DNA of 64,000 nt from Collinsella aerofaciens. Lineage in GTDB: Bacteria; Actinomycetota; Coriobacteriia; Coriobacteriales; Coriobacteriaceae. The translations under genes were made by a program, and so were the position numbers. Under the pieces are notes generated by a model. That model worked only from the letters and a program-made list of their open reading frames with translations, had not been told where the DNA came from and made no database searches. Below, piece after piece: positions 8,737 through 17,637 of this stretch (its first letter is position 1; every line of letters starts with the position of its first letter). The stretch is taken from the NCBI RefSeq assembly GCF_028206795.1, contig NZ_JAQLFJ010000001.1, positions 1 through 64,000 of the forward strand. Direction: 5' to 3'.

Positions 8737-9984
8737 ATGGAACAGAGAGTTGCAATCACCGGCATCGGTGCCGTGTCGCCGCTTGGCAACACCGCGCTTG
8801 CCACCTGGGCGGCCATGTGTGCCGGGACCTGTGGCATCGGCCCGATTACGCACTTCGATACGGATGCGTTTGCCGTCAAGGTGGCGGCCGAGGTCAAGGG
8901 CTTTGACGGCAACGACTACTTTGGCAAGCACGATGCCAAGCACTTAGACCCCTGCGTTCAGTTTGCACTGGCGGCGTCGGACGAGGCCATGCACGATGCG
9001 GGCTTTGATGTCGAAGGCGCCATCGATCGCGAGCGCCTGGGCGTCTACGTGGGTTCAGGCGTGGGCGGCATGCAGACGCTTGTCGACAACGTCCATACGA
9101 TTGCCGACCGTGGGCCCCGCCGCGCATCGCCTTACATGATTGCGATGATGATTCCCAATATGGCTTCGGGCGATATCGCGATCCGCCACAAGGCAAAAGG
9201 CCCGACCCTGCCCGTGGTGACCGCGTGCGCGACCTCGGCTCATGCCGTGGGCGAAGCGTTCCGCGCCATCAAGCATGGCTATGCCGATGCGATTCTCGCC
9301 GGCGGTGCCGAGGCGGCCATCATCCCCGATGCCGTTGCGGGCTTTACGTCCTGCCGTGCACTCACTACCAATCCCGATCCTGCGACGGCTTGTCGTCCGT
9401 TCGATGCGAATCGCGACGGCTTTGTGATGGGCGAGGGCGCCTGCGTGCTCGTGCTCGAGAGCATGGAACATGCGCAGGCGCGCGGTGTGCACATTTATGC
9501 TGAGGTCGTGGGCTACGGCAACACCGATGATGCCTATCACATCACGAGCCCCGATCCCGAGGCTGCCGGCATTGCCCGTGCGATATCGCTGGCGGTGGCC
9601 GAGGGCGACGTTAAGCCTTCCGAGGGCCTCTACATCAACGCTCACGGCACCTCGACTAAACTCAACGATTCGTCCGAGACGGCGGGCATTAAGCGTGCGC
9701 TCGGCGAGGACGCGGCGCGCGCGGCGCACGTCTCGTCGACCAAGTCGATGACCGGCCACATGATCGGTGCTACGGGTGCCATCGAGGTCATGGCCTGTGC
9801 CATGGCGCTCGAGCAGGGCGTGGTGCCCCCGACCATTAACTACCACACGCCCGATCCCGCCTGCGATCTTGACTACACGCCTAATCGAGCGGTTCGCGCC
9901 GACCTTACCTGGGCGCTTTCGACCAACCTGGGCTTTGGCGGGCACAACGCCGCCATCGCGCTGCGTAGATATACGAGGAGCTAG
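8737..9984 (+). CDS. fabF: 3-oxoacyl-ACP synthase II (KASII)
   Basis: This 415-residue elongating condensing enzyme has Cys164 in TACATSA, His in INAHGTSTKLND and His in STKSMTGHMIGA. The start is ambiguous: TTG 8719, ATG 8734 or ATG 8737. GAGGAG at 8725-8730 has proper spacing only to 8737, giving MEQRVAITGIGAVSP, the usual family N-terminus. It is followed 3 nt later by accB. Confidence 0.93.
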   Translation: MEQRVAITGIGAVSPLGNTALATWAAMCAGTCGIGPITHFDTDAFAVKVAAEVKGFDGNDYFGKHDAKHLDPCVQFALAASDEAMHDAGFDVEGAIDRERLGVYVGSGVGGMQTLVDNVHTIADRGPRRASPYMIAMMIPNMASGDIAIRHKAKGPTLPVVTACATSAHAVGEAFRAIKHGYADAILAGGAEAAIIPDAVAGFTSCRALTTNPDPATACRPFDANRDGFVMGEGACVLVLESMEHAQARGVHIYAEVVGYGNTDDAYHITSPDPEAAGIARAISLAVAEGDVKPSEGLYINAHGTSTKLNDSSETAGIKRALGEDAARAAHVSSTKSMTGHMIGATGAIEVMACAMALEQGVVPPTINYHTPDPACDLDYTPNRAVRADLTWALSTNLGFGGHNAAIALRRYTRS

Positions 9985-9987
9985 AGC

Positions 9988-10464
9988 ATGGATTCCAAAA
10001 GACTTGCCGAGATAGCCGATGTTATGGAGGACCGCGGCCTCACGCGCGTACGTGTTGAGGAGCCCGATGGCACCGCGGTCGAACTCGAGCGCGCGAGTGC
10101 CGCGCAGCCGGTTGCCGTGCCCATGCCTATGCCGGGTGCCGTGGCCGCTCCGGCGGTGGCTCCTGTCGCCATGCCTGCCGCCGCGCCGGAGCCCGCCGCG
10201 CAGGGGCCTGCCGCCGCGCCGGAGCCCAAGGGCACCGAGGTGACTGCTCCCATGGTGGGCGTCTTCTATGCTGCCCCTGCGCCGGGCGACGAGCCGTTTG
10301 TGCGCGTGGGCTCCAAGGTCAAGGCCGGCGAGACCCTTTGCATCATCGAGGCCATGAAGGTTCTCAACGAGGTGACGGCCGAGGCAGACGGCGAGGTGCT
10401 CGAGATCTGCGTGGCCGATGGCGACCTCGTGGAGTTTGGCAGCTGCCTCATGAGGATCGGATAG
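9988..10464 (+). CDS. accB: Biotin carboxyl carrier protein of acetyl-CoA carboxylase
   Basis: This 158-residue carrier has a short N-terminal domain, an Ala/Pro/Met-rich flexible linker (about residues 35-80) and a C-terminal biotinyl domain. Lys124 in EAMKVLNEV is the biotin site, to be modified by BirA encoded at the head of this cluster. It swings carboxybiotin between AccC and the AccDA carboxyltransferase. Confidence 0.95.
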   Translation: MDSKRLAEIADVMEDRGLTRVRVEEPDGTAVELERASAAQPVAVPMPMPGAVAAPAVAPVAMPAAAPEPAAQGPAAAPEPKGTEVTAPMVGVFYAAPAPGDEPFVRVGSKVKAGETLCIIEAMKVLNEVTAEADGEVLEICVADGDLVEFGSCLMRIG

Positions 10465-10473
10465 GTGATATCC

Positions 10474-10896
10474 ATGAACAAAGAAGAGCTCAAGAAGCTG
10501 TTGCCGCATCGCGAGCCGATGCTTTTGCTCGACGAAGCCGAGCTGGTGGGCGACGAGGCCCACGGCAAGATCACGATTACGGGTGACGAGTACTTTTTGC
10601 AGGGACATTTTCCGGGAAACCCGGTCGTCCCCGGCGTGATTCAGTGCGAGATGCTCGCCCAGAACTGCTGCGTGCTGCTGATGGGCGATGAGGAGGCGCG
10701 CGGCGCGACGCCGTTCTACACGAGTCTGGACAAGGTGCGCTTTAAGCGTCCGGTGCGCCCGGGCGACACGGTGGATCTGGTGTGCTCCATCACGCGTGCG
10801 CACGGGCCGTTCCGCTTTGCGACGGGTACCGCGAGCGTCAACGGTGAGGTTTGCTGCCGCGCCGATATGTCTTTTGCACTCATGCACGAAAGTTAA
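10474..10896 (+). CDS. fabZ: 3-hydroxyacyl-ACP dehydratase
   Basis: This 140-residue hot-dog-fold dehydratase removes water from 3-hydroxyacyl-ACP. The active-site helix region QGHFPGNPVVPGVIQCEMLAQ contains the catalytic His, with the following acidic residue in IQCE. The ATG at 10474 follows AGGTGA; a GTG at 10465 is in frame but poorly placed. It lies between the accB and accC genes, in the common order of FabK-type operons. Confidence 0.93.
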   Translation: MNKEELKKLLPHREPMLLLDEAELVGDEAHGKITITGDEYFLQGHFPGNPVVPGVIQCEMLAQNCCVLLMGDEEARGATPFYTSLDKVRFKRPVRPGDTVDLVCSITRAHGPFRFATGTASVNGEVCCRADMSFALMHES

Positions 10897-10906
10897 GGAA
10901 GGCTTC

Positions 10907-12250
10907 ATGTTCGACAAAGTGCTCATCGCCAACCGCGGCGAAGTCGCGGTCCGTGTTATCCGCGCGTGCCGCGATATGGGCATCAAGACCGTCGCCGTTT
11001 ATTCCACGGCCGATGCGGACGCGCTACACGTGCAGCTTGCCGACGAGGCGTATTGCATCGGCGGCCCGCGTCTTGCCGAGAGCTACCTCAACGACGATGC
11101 CGTGCTCACCTGTGCCGTAAAGTCGGGAGCTAAGGCAATTCATCCCGGCTATGGCTTTTTCTCAGAGAAGGCGAGCTTCGTGCGCGACTGCGACAAATAC
11201 GGTCTGGCGTTTGTCGGTCCTTCGGCCGAGGTGATCGACAGCATGGGCGACAAGGACGCCGCACGCCGAACGGCTGCTGCCGCGGGCGTGCCCATCGTGC
11301 CGGGCTGCGATTTGCTCAAAAGCCCCGAGGAGGCGACGGCCGAGGCCGAGCGCATCGGCTGTCCCGTGCTCATCAAGGCGCGTGCCGGCGGTGGCGGTCG
11401 CGGTATTCGCAAGGTCGAGCGCGTGGAAGACGCGGCAAAGGCGTTCATCGAGGCGCGTGCCGAGGGCGAGGCCGTTTTTGGCGACGGCGAGTGCTACATG
11501 GAGAAGTTCGTCGCGCCGGCGCATCACGTTGAGGTACAGATTATGGCCGATAAGCAGGGCCATGTGTTTTCACTCGGCGAGCGCGAGTGCTCGGTGCAGC
11601 GCCGCAACCAAAAGCTGATCGAGGAGAGCCCCGCGCCGTGCCTCGACGGACGCGACGATATTCGCGCGCGCATGCACAAGGCCGCGCGCGACTTGGCTCG
11701 TGCCGTCGGTTATGAGGGCGCTGGCACCATCGAGTTTCTGTACTCGGACGACGGCAATTTCTACTTTATGGAAATGAACACGCGCTTGCAGGTGGAGCAT
11801 CCGGTTACAGAGTTTGTAACCGATACCGACTTGGTCAAGTGGCAGCTGCGCGTGGCAGCCGGCCAGCCTCTGCCCTTTGAGCAGGAGGACATGCCGGTGC
11901 GCAACCACGCCATGGAGTGCCGCATCAATGCCGAAACGCCGGACTTTCTGTCGTCGTGCGGAACGGTCACCGCGTTGCGTGTGCCGGGTGGCCCGCGCGT
12001 GCGCTGGGATTCCGCCATGTTTACCGGTGCGAAAGTTCCGCCGTACTACGACTCCATGCTCGGCAAGCTCATCGTGTGTGCGCCCACGCGTGACGGCGCC
12101 ATTCGCAAGATGCGCTCGGCCCTGGGCGAGCTCGTGATTGGGGGCGTGAGCGAAAACAGCGAGCTTCAGCTCGACGTGCTGGCAAACGACGAGTTCTTGT
12201 CGGGCATGTATCACACCGATCTGATGGGGCATCTCTATGCTGATGAATAG
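10907..12250 (+). CDS. accC: Biotin carboxylase subunit of acetyl-CoA carboxylase
   Basis: This 447-residue ATP-grasp enzyme carboxylates biotin on AccB. It starts MFDKVLIANRGEVAVRVIRA, carries the ATP-binding glycine loop KARAGGGGRGIR, and the active-site stretches EMNTRLQVEHPVTE and ECRINAE. Length matches stand-alone AccC. AAGGAAGG precedes the ATG. Its last 14 nt overlap the first possible start of accDA. Confidence 0.96.
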   Translation: MFDKVLIANRGEVAVRVIRACRDMGIKTVAVYSTADADALHVQLADEAYCIGGPRLAESYLNDDAVLTCAVKSGAKAIHPGYGFFSEKASFVRDCDKYGLAFVGPSAEVIDSMGDKDAARRTAAAAGVPIVPGCDLLKSPEEATAEAERIGCPVLIKARAGGGGRGIRKVERVEDAAKAFIEARAEGEAVFGDGECYMEKFVAPAHHVEVQIMADKQGHVFSLGERECSVQRRNQKLIEESPAPCLDGRDDIRARMHKAARDLARAVGYEGAGTIEFLYSDDGNFYFMEMNTRLQVEHPVTEFVTDTDLVKWQLRVAAGQPLPFEQEDMPVRNHAMECRINAETPDFLSSCGTVTALRVPGGPRVRWDSAMFTGAKVPPYYDSMLGKLIVCAPTRDGAIRKMRSALGELVIGGVSENSELQLDVLANDEFLSGMYHTDLMGHLYADE

Positions 12251-13961
12251 GAAAGCGAAGACGGTCAACGTCCTTGAGGGGCCGATGACCGAGTCATGCG
12301 CCGAGTTTCCCGCGCGCCACGTGTTTATCAAGTGCCCGGAGTGCCGCCGTGTGATCGATGAGGCACGCCTGCACGACAACCTCGAGGTGTGCCCCCGTTG
12401 CGGCAAGCACTTTCGCGTGAGTGGGCGCGACCGTATGCGCATGACGGTCGACGAGGGCACGTTTGAGGAATGGGATGCTAATCTGGCGTCGGAGGACTTC
12501 CTCTCGTTTCCCGGTTATGCCGACAAACTCAAGAGCGTGAGCGAGCGTTCGGGCGAGCGCGATGCCGTTGTGTGCGGCAGGGGCAAAATCTGCGGTTGCG
12601 ATACCGCGCTCTTCTTTATGGATGCCAACTTTATGATGGGCTCGATGGGCTCCGTGGTGGGCGAGAAGATCTGTCGCACATTTGAGCATGCGACCGAGCT
12701 GGGATTGCCAGTTGTCGGCTTTACCGTTTCGGGCGGTGCGCGCATGCAAGAGGGCGTGACATCGCTTATGCAGATGGCCAAGATTTCTGCGGCGGTTAGG
12801 CGCCACAGCGAGGCGGGCGGCCTGTATATCACGGTGCTCACCGACCCCACGACCGGCGGCGTAACCGCGAGCTTTGCCATGGAGGGCGACATTATCCTGG
12901 CCGAGCCCGATGCCCTGACGGCATTTGCCGGCCCGCGCGTGATCGAGCAGAACATGCACAAGCGCCTGCCCAAGGGATTTCAGCGCTCCGAGTTTTTGCT
13001 GGAGCACGGCTTTTGCGATGCCGTTGTTCTGCGTGGCGAGATTGCGCTCACGGTAGGCGAGCTGCTGGCGCTGCACGAAGGGCGCGCGCCCGGCCTAGGG
13101 GCTCCGCATGAGATCGTGCATATGGGTCGTCGCGGCAAAAAGCTGGGACACTTGTTTAAGCGCTCGGCCGCACCAAAAAGCGCGCTCGAAATCGTCAAAC
13201 AGACTCGCTCGGCGAACCGCGCCACGGCAGGCGAGATGATCTCGTTGGGCCTCGACGGATTCGTAGAGCTGCACGGCGACCGTTACTTTGGCGACGACGC
13301 CGCTGTGGTGGCTGGCATTGGCTGGAAAGACGGACGCCCCGTAACGGTCATCGCCATCGAGCGCGGCACCACGACCAAAGAGCGTATGCGCCGCAACTTT
13401 GGCATGGCGCATCCCGAGGGTTACCGCAAAGCGCGTCGTCTGATGCGCCAGGCCGAAAAGTTTGGTCGGCCGGTTCTGTGCCTGGTTGATACTTCGGGCG
13501 CGTTTTGCGGCATCGGTGCCGAGGAGCGCGGCCAGGGCGAGGCGATTGCCCAGAATCTCATGGAGATGAGCGGCCTTAAGACGCCGATTGTCTCGGTGGT
13601 GACAGGCGAGGGCGGCTCTGGTGGCGCGCTGGCGCTGTCCGTGGCCGACCGCATCCTGATGCTCTCAAGCTCGGCCTATTCGGTCGTGAGCCCCGAGGCC
13701 TGTGCGTCGATCCTGTGGAAGGATACCGAGCGCGCGAATGAGGCCGCTGAGGCGCTTAAGCTCACGGCCCCCGATCTGTTGGCGCTCGGCATCATCGACG
13801 GCATTGTTGACGATAGGGGCCTGTCGCATGAGGAGATCGCCGGTGTCGTCATGTCCTCGGCATTTGATGCCTTCGATACGCTTGGGCAGCTCGACGACGC
13901 GACCCTCACAAACCTCCGCTACGAAAAGTACCGCGCAATCGGTCAGTACCGCACGATGTGA
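12237..13961 (+). CDS. accDA: Fused acetyl-CoA carboxylase carboxyltransferase (beta-alpha, AccD-AccA)
   Basis: One 574-residue frame joins the two carboxyltransferase subunits that are separate in E. coli. The first half is AccD: zinc ribbon Cys33/36/52/55 (CPEC, CPRCGKH), SGGARMQEG and DPTTGGVTASFA. The second half, from about residue 310, is AccA: ELHGDRYFGDD, NFGMAHPEGYRKA and GEGGSGGALALSVADR. Fusion fixes a 1:1 ratio. The start may be ATG 12237, 12243 or 12285; the last has the best site (GAGGGG). It closes the fatty acid operon. Confidence 0.93.
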   Translation: MLMNRKAKTVNVLEGPMTESCAEFPARHVFIKCPECRRVIDEARLHDNLEVCPRCGKHFRVSGRDRMRMTVDEGTFEEWDANLASEDFLSFPGYADKLKSVSERSGERDAVVCGRGKICGCDTALFFMDANFMMGSMGSVVGEKICRTFEHATELGLPVVGFTVSGGARMQEGVTSLMQMAKISAAVRRHSEAGGLYITVLTDPTTGGVTASFAMEGDIILAEPDALTAFAGPRVIEQNMHKRLPKGFQRSEFLLEHGFCDAVVLRGEIALTVGELLALHEGRAPGLGAPHEIVHMGRRGKKLGHLFKRSAAPKSALEIVKQTRSANRATAGEMISLGLDGFVELHGDRYFGDDAAVVAGIGWKDGRPVTVIAIERGTTTKERMRRNFGMAHPEGYRKARRLMRQAEKFGRPVLCLVDTSGAFCGIGAEERGQGEAIAQNLMEMSGLKTPIVSVVTGEGGSGGALALSVADRILMLSSSAYSVVSPEACASILWKDTERANEAAEALKLTAPDLLALGIIDGIVDDRGLSHEEIAGVVMSSAFDAFDTLGQLDDATLTNLRYEKYRAIGQYRTM

Positions 13962-13985
13962 CAAAGGGACAGTCCGCATGTCACA
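13957..13985 (+). repeat. GGGACAG-core hairpin overlapping the accDA stop
   Basis: TGTGACA (13957-13963) and TGTCACA (13979-13985) are perfect arms around AAAGGGACAGTCCGCA. The accDA stop codon lies inside the left arm. A sister element at 15222-15251 has arms TGCGACA/TGTCGCA: both arms changed together and pairing is kept. The two bracket the EIIC gene. Confidence 0.7.
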
Positions 13986-14001
13986 TTGGGAAAGGCGTTC
14001 C

Positions 14002-15216
14002 ATGTCACAAGTTTCTAACACCTCGTTTACAACGACGGTTTCATCAAACGCCATGGCCGTGGTGGACTATCTGTCCAAAAGCATGATGTCGGCGTTGCCG
14101 TTTATTGTCTGCGCGGCGCTGTTCCGCACCGTTGCCGTCATTATGGGCGAAGGCATGCTTGGTCTATGGCCTGCCGATTCCGAAATCTATCGCCTGTTTT
14201 ACAGCTGGCTGTATAACGCTGGCTATTACTTTTTGCCCATCTATCTTGGTTGGGCCGCTGCCCGCCAGCTCGGTTGCTCGGAGCAGCTGGGCATGATGCT
14301 GGGCGGCGTATTGATTGTGCCCGATCTGCTTAAGCTCGTTGATGCCGCATCGACGACGGGGGCATCGATGACTTTCGTGTATGGTCTACTTCCCGCGCCG
14401 GTCAACGATTACACGACGACTGTTATTCCGGTTCTCATCTCGGTGCCCGTGCTATGGCAGGTGGAGCGTTTCTTTAAGCGCACTATCCCTCAGGCTGTGG
14501 CGTTTTCTTTTGTACCGTTTGCAACCATGCTTGTCATGGTTCCGGTGTCGCTGTGTGTTACGGCGCCGGCAGGCAGCTATCTGGGCATGCTGCTGGGACA
14601 GCTTATGTTTATGCTTGGCAATTCCGGTGGCATCGTGTCGCTGCTCACGCTCATGGGGCTTGCCGCGGGCTGGGAGTTTCTTAAGATCGCGGGTGTCAGC
14701 AACGTTGTCCTATCGCTCGCCTATGCGCAGTTTATGAGTGTGGGAACGGATTCGTGCATCCTGATCGCCGCGACGATGGCAACGTTCGCCGTTTGGGGTA
14801 TGCCCTTTGGCGCGTCGCTCCGCGTTGCGGATAAGGACGAGAAGGCGCTCATGCTGGGCTATTCGATCTCGGGCGTGCTTGGCGGCGTAAGCGAGCCGGC
14901 GCTGTACGGCTGCGGCTTTAAATATGGCAGGTGTCTGACATGCATGGCCATTGGCGGCGCCGTCGGAGGCCTTGTTGCGGCCGTGGGCCACGTTACGGCC
15001 TATACCATCGGCATGACGAATGTCCTTATGGTCATTGGCTTTGCCACGGGCGGCATTTCGAACCTGCTGTGGTGCTGCGCTGCCGGTGGCACGGCATTTG
15101 CGGTGTCTGCGGCGCTGAGCTACTGCTTTGGCGTGGTGCCGGCGAAGGAGCAGGTGACGGGGGACGGAGCCGATTTGCCCGAAACCTCGAAGAGCGTGGC
15201 CGAGGCAAACGCATAA
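14002..15216 (+). CDS. PTS EIIC-type membrane permease, orphan (no EIIB or EIIA domain)
   Basis: This 404-residue polytopic membrane protein has about ten hydrophobic segments. GVLGGVSEPALYGCGFKYG near residue 300 matches the conserved GxxEPALYG region of glucose/beta-glucoside-type EIIC domains. There is no EIIB phosphocysteine motif or EIIA domain, and no partner gene adjacent, so substrate and phosphoryl donor cannot be told. The ATG at 14002 is preferred because the earlier ATG at 13978 lies inside the hairpin repeat. Hairpins on both sides suggest it may have been inserted as a cassette. Confidence 0.75.
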   Translation: MSQVSNTSFTTTVSSNAMAVVDYLSKSMMSALPFIVCAALFRTVAVIMGEGMLGLWPADSEIYRLFYSWLYNAGYYFLPIYLGWAAARQLGCSEQLGMMLGGVLIVPDLLKLVDAASTTGASMTFVYGLLPAPVNDYTTTVIPVLISVPVLWQVERFFKRTIPQAVAFSFVPFATMLVMVPVSLCVTAPAGSYLGMLLGQLMFMLGNSGGIVSLLTLMGLAAGWEFLKIAGVSNVVLSLAYAQFMSVGTDSCILIAATMATFAVWGMPFGASLRVADKDEKALMLGYSISGVLGGVSEPALYGCGFKYGRCLTCMAIGGAVGGLVAAVGHVTAYTIGMTNVLMVIGFATGGISNLLWCCAAGGTAFAVSAALSYCFGVVPAKEQVTGDGADLPETSKSVAEANA

Positions 15217-15221
15217 ACCTG

Positions 15222-15251
15222 TGCGACAAAGGGACGGTCCCGCATGTCGCA
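15222..15251 (+). repeat. GGGAC-core hairpin after the EIIC gene
   Basis: TGCGACA (15222-15228) pairs with TGTCGCA (15245-15251), with GGGAC/GTCCC nested inside. It is the sister of 13957-13985, with one compensated base pair. Confidence 0.7.
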
Positions 15252-15255
15252 TTCC

Positions 15256-15288
15256 AAGGCCGTGGCCCGTGTGGGTTGCGGCCTTTTT
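15256..15288 (+). terminator. Intrinsic terminator after the EIIC gene
   Basis: AAGGCCG (15256-15262) pairs with CGGCCTT (15279-15285), which runs into TTTTT. It lies directly after the 15222-15251 hairpin and before the CDF exporter. Confidence 0.65.
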
Positions 15289-15361
15289 GTATCTGGGGGA
15301 CAAAGTAGCTACACTACAATCCGTTTGAGCAATAGATATATAGGTAGTACCGTGGGGGCGG

Positions 15362-16522
15362 ATGCAGATGGTCGAGTGGATTGTTCGTCGTGCGCAGGGC
15401 GACCGTGCACGCGTGGGAACGTTGACGGGCATGGTGTGTATTCTCGCCAATGTGGCACTATGCGCTGCGAAGGGTGCAATTGGCGTGCTGTCGGGATCGG
15501 TTTCAATCGTGGCGGACGCTATGAACAACCTGTCTGATGCCAGCTCGAACATCGTGAGCGTGCTTGGCTTTAAGCTGGCGGGCAAGCCGGCCGACCCCGA
15601 GCATCCTTACGGCCATGGCCGCTACGAGTATCTCTCGGGTCTGGTCGTGGCGGCGCTCGTGCTGCTGATCGGCCTTGAGCTTATCAAGTCCTCGGTTGAG
15701 CGCGTCATCCACCCCGAACCTGTCGAGTTCTCGCTTGCCCTGGTGGCAGTCCTTGCGCTTTCGATGGTCGTAAAGCTTTGGATGGCGGCCCTCAACCAAA
15801 AACTCGGCGATCGCATTGAGTCCGAGACGCTGCATGCGACCGCGCAGGATTCCAAGAACGATGTTCTAGCCACGGGCGCCGTGTTGGCGTGCGCGATTGT
15901 TTCGCAGGTGACGCATATCAATCTAGATGCATGGGTCGGCCTTGCCGTTGGCGCCTATATTGGCTGGAGCGGCTTTGAACTCATCCAGGATACGGTGAGC
16001 CCGCTTTTGGGCCAGGCGCCCGATCCTAAGCTGGTCAAGCACATTCGAGACAAAATCATGAGCTACCCCGGCGTTTTGGGCGTTCACGATTTGATGGTTC
16101 ACGACTACGGCCCAGGCAGAAAGTTCGCAAGTGCCCACGCCGAGATGGCGGCTGAGGCCAGCCCGCTGGAAAGTCACGACACGCTCGACAACATTGAACA
16201 GGCATTTAGGAACGAAGACGGCATGATTGTCACGCTCCATTACGACCCCATCGTGACCGACGATCCAAAGGTGGCGAGCATGCGTCTGCGCATCAACGCT
16301 ATGGCTCAAGAGATTGATAGCCGCCTCTCGATCCACGACCTACGCTGTGTTCCGGGCCCCACGCACACCAACGTGATCTTTGACTGCGTGCGTCCCTCGG
16401 ATCTACAGATGAGTGCCGAAGACTTAAAGCACGCACTGGCACAACGGGTCGAATCGGAATATCCCAGGTCGATTGCCAAGATCGCGATCGACGAAGACTA
16501 CGTAGGGCATACCCACGAGTAA
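15362..16522 (+). CDS. Cation diffusion facilitator family transporter
   Basis: This 386-residue protein has about six N-terminal membrane helices and a C-terminal cytoplasmic domain followed by an extra alpha-beta extension. The metal-site residues of the family are visible as DAMNNLSDASS (helix 2) and DSKNDVLAT (helix 5), with HPYGHGRYEYLS between them. It should export divalent cations (Zn, Mn, Fe or Co; not resolved) in exchange for protons. ATG 15362 and ATG 15368 are both possible behind GGGGGCGG. Confidence 0.9.
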   Translation: MQMVEWIVRRAQGDRARVGTLTGMVCILANVALCAAKGAIGVLSGSVSIVADAMNNLSDASSNIVSVLGFKLAGKPADPEHPYGHGRYEYLSGLVVAALVLLIGLELIKSSVERVIHPEPVEFSLALVAVLALSMVVKLWMAALNQKLGDRIESETLHATAQDSKNDVLATGAVLACAIVSQVTHINLDAWVGLAVGAYIGWSGFELIQDTVSPLLGQAPDPKLVKHIRDKIMSYPGVLGVHDLMVHDYGPGRKFASAHAEMAAEASPLESHDTLDNIEQAFRNEDGMIVTLHYDPIVTDDPKVASMRLRINAMAQEIDSRLSIHDLRCVPGPTHTNVIFDCVRPSDLQMSAEDLKHALAQRVESEYPRSIAKIAIDEDYVGHTHE

Positions 16523-16561
16523 GGCTGTGCCGGCAAAGCAGGTTATGCAGAAGGGGAGAGC

Positions 16562-17188
16562 ATGAAGAAGCTGTATCTACTCCGCCACGGTCAGACGGAG
16601 TTCAACGTCAAAAAGCTGGTCCAGGGCCGCTGCGATTCACCGCTGACCGACCTGGGTCGTCAGCAAGCCGGGATGGCAGCCGCGTGGCTCAAAGCCCACA
16701 ACGTCGTTCCCGACAAAGTGGTCTCTTCGCCCTTAGGCCGAGCCATGGACACGGCAAGTCTCGTCGCAACCGAACTCCTCGGCCGGGATGCAGCAGTCGA
16801 GCCCTGCGAAGGCATCATCGAGCGCAGCTACGGCACCTTCGAAGAAGGCCCCCACGACGCCCTGCCCACCGACGTCTGGGACCCGGGTGAGGACCTGGTC
16901 CCCTTCGGAGGAGAAGGAAGTCGCGCACTGCAAGAACGCATGGTAGGTACCCTCACCAATCTCATGGGCGCTGAGGGCATCGAAACCCTTCTAGCAGTAA
17001 GCCACGGCAGCGCCAGCCGCCAATTCATCAAGGCTGCAGCCCCAGGGGGCTTCGAGCTCCCAACAAAACTCCCCAACTGCGCCATCATGATCTTCGATTT
17101 TGACGAGGCAAAGTCGGGAGAAGAAGGCGACGCGCCCCAATCCAAGTTCATCTTGCAGCAAATCATCGATCCTCAACAAAGTAATTAG
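16562..17188 (+). CDS. Histidine phosphatase family protein (phosphoglycerate-mutase-like)
   Basis: This 208-residue protein has the phosphohistidine motif LLRHGQTEFN at its N-terminus, an acidic ERSYGTFEE segment and the second histidine in AVSHGSASRQ near residue 148. These define the branch I histidine phosphatase fold. The substrate could be phosphoglycerate or another phosphoester; residues for cofactor-dependent mutase activity cannot be confirmed. GAAGGGGAG precedes the ATG. It follows the CDF exporter by 39 nt and may share its transcript. Confidence 0.85.
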   Translation: MKKLYLLRHGQTEFNVKKLVQGRCDSPLTDLGRQQAGMAAAWLKAHNVVPDKVVSSPLGRAMDTASLVATELLGRDAAVEPCEGIIERSYGTFEEGPHDALPTDVWDPGEDLVPFGGEGSRALQERMVGTLTNLMGAEGIETLLAVSHGSASRQFIKAAAPGGFELPTKLPNCAIMIFDFDEAKSGEEGDAPQSKFILQQIIDPQQSN

Positions 17189-17225
17189 CTGAGCGAGCAG
17201 AGTTAAGCAGACATCAACGTGTCGT

Positions 17226-17376
17226 CTCCCGAGCACGGCGGAGGGCCGGAGAAATATATTAAGGTCATCGCGAGTTCCGCACGCAAAGGAGAGCACTTAA
17301 TGTGCTCTCCGTCTTGCGCAGGACTGTAGAGCAGGGACCTTAATATATTTCTCCGGCCCTCCGCCGTGCTCGGGAG
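17226..17376 (+). repeat. Palindrome-embedded core element, copy 2 (perfect 41-bp arms)
   Basis: Bases 17226-17266 and 17336-17376 are a perfect 41-bp inverted repeat. Between them lies a 69-nt core nearly identical to copies 1 and 3. The core hairpin is GGAGAGCAC/GTGCTCTCC, where the other two copies have GGAAAGCAC/GTGCTTTCC: a compensatory change. The arms share little with those of copy 3 beyond GGCGGAGG. It lies after the phosphatase gene and before the rplC leader, with no T-run, so it is not a classical terminator. Confidence 0.9.
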
Positions 17377-17430
17377 CCATCCACGCACTTTACCTGCGTA
17401 AACAATGTGAGTGAAATATGAATCTCGATG

Positions 17431-17637
17431 GATACGCCCGCAGCCGTGTATACTAAACAGCTGTGTGAAACCAGGGGAGTATTCTGGCTGGACAAAATGC
17501 CTGCTTAATAGGGTTGTCAGGTAGTCCGGGCGAAATACAAGGCTGGGGAGCACGTCGTGTAAGTGGTGGTCCTCTAGGGGCGTACGCTCGGTGGTGTACG
17601 CATTGTCCCAAGACCACGCGAGAGTTGGGATCATATC
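17431..17637 (+). promoter_or_regulatory. Promoter motif and structured leader of the rplC operon
   Basis: GATACGCCCGCAGCCGTGTA at 17431-17450 is the second copy of the ribosomal-leader motif and runs into TATACT (17449-17454), a plausible -10 box without a clear -35. About 180 nt of leader follow. It can fold a hairpin with GTGGTC (17566-17571) paired to GACCAC (17612-17617) and GCGTAC/GTACGC inside. In other bacteria L4 regulates the S10 operon through such a leader; that role is inferred here. Confidence 0.5.
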
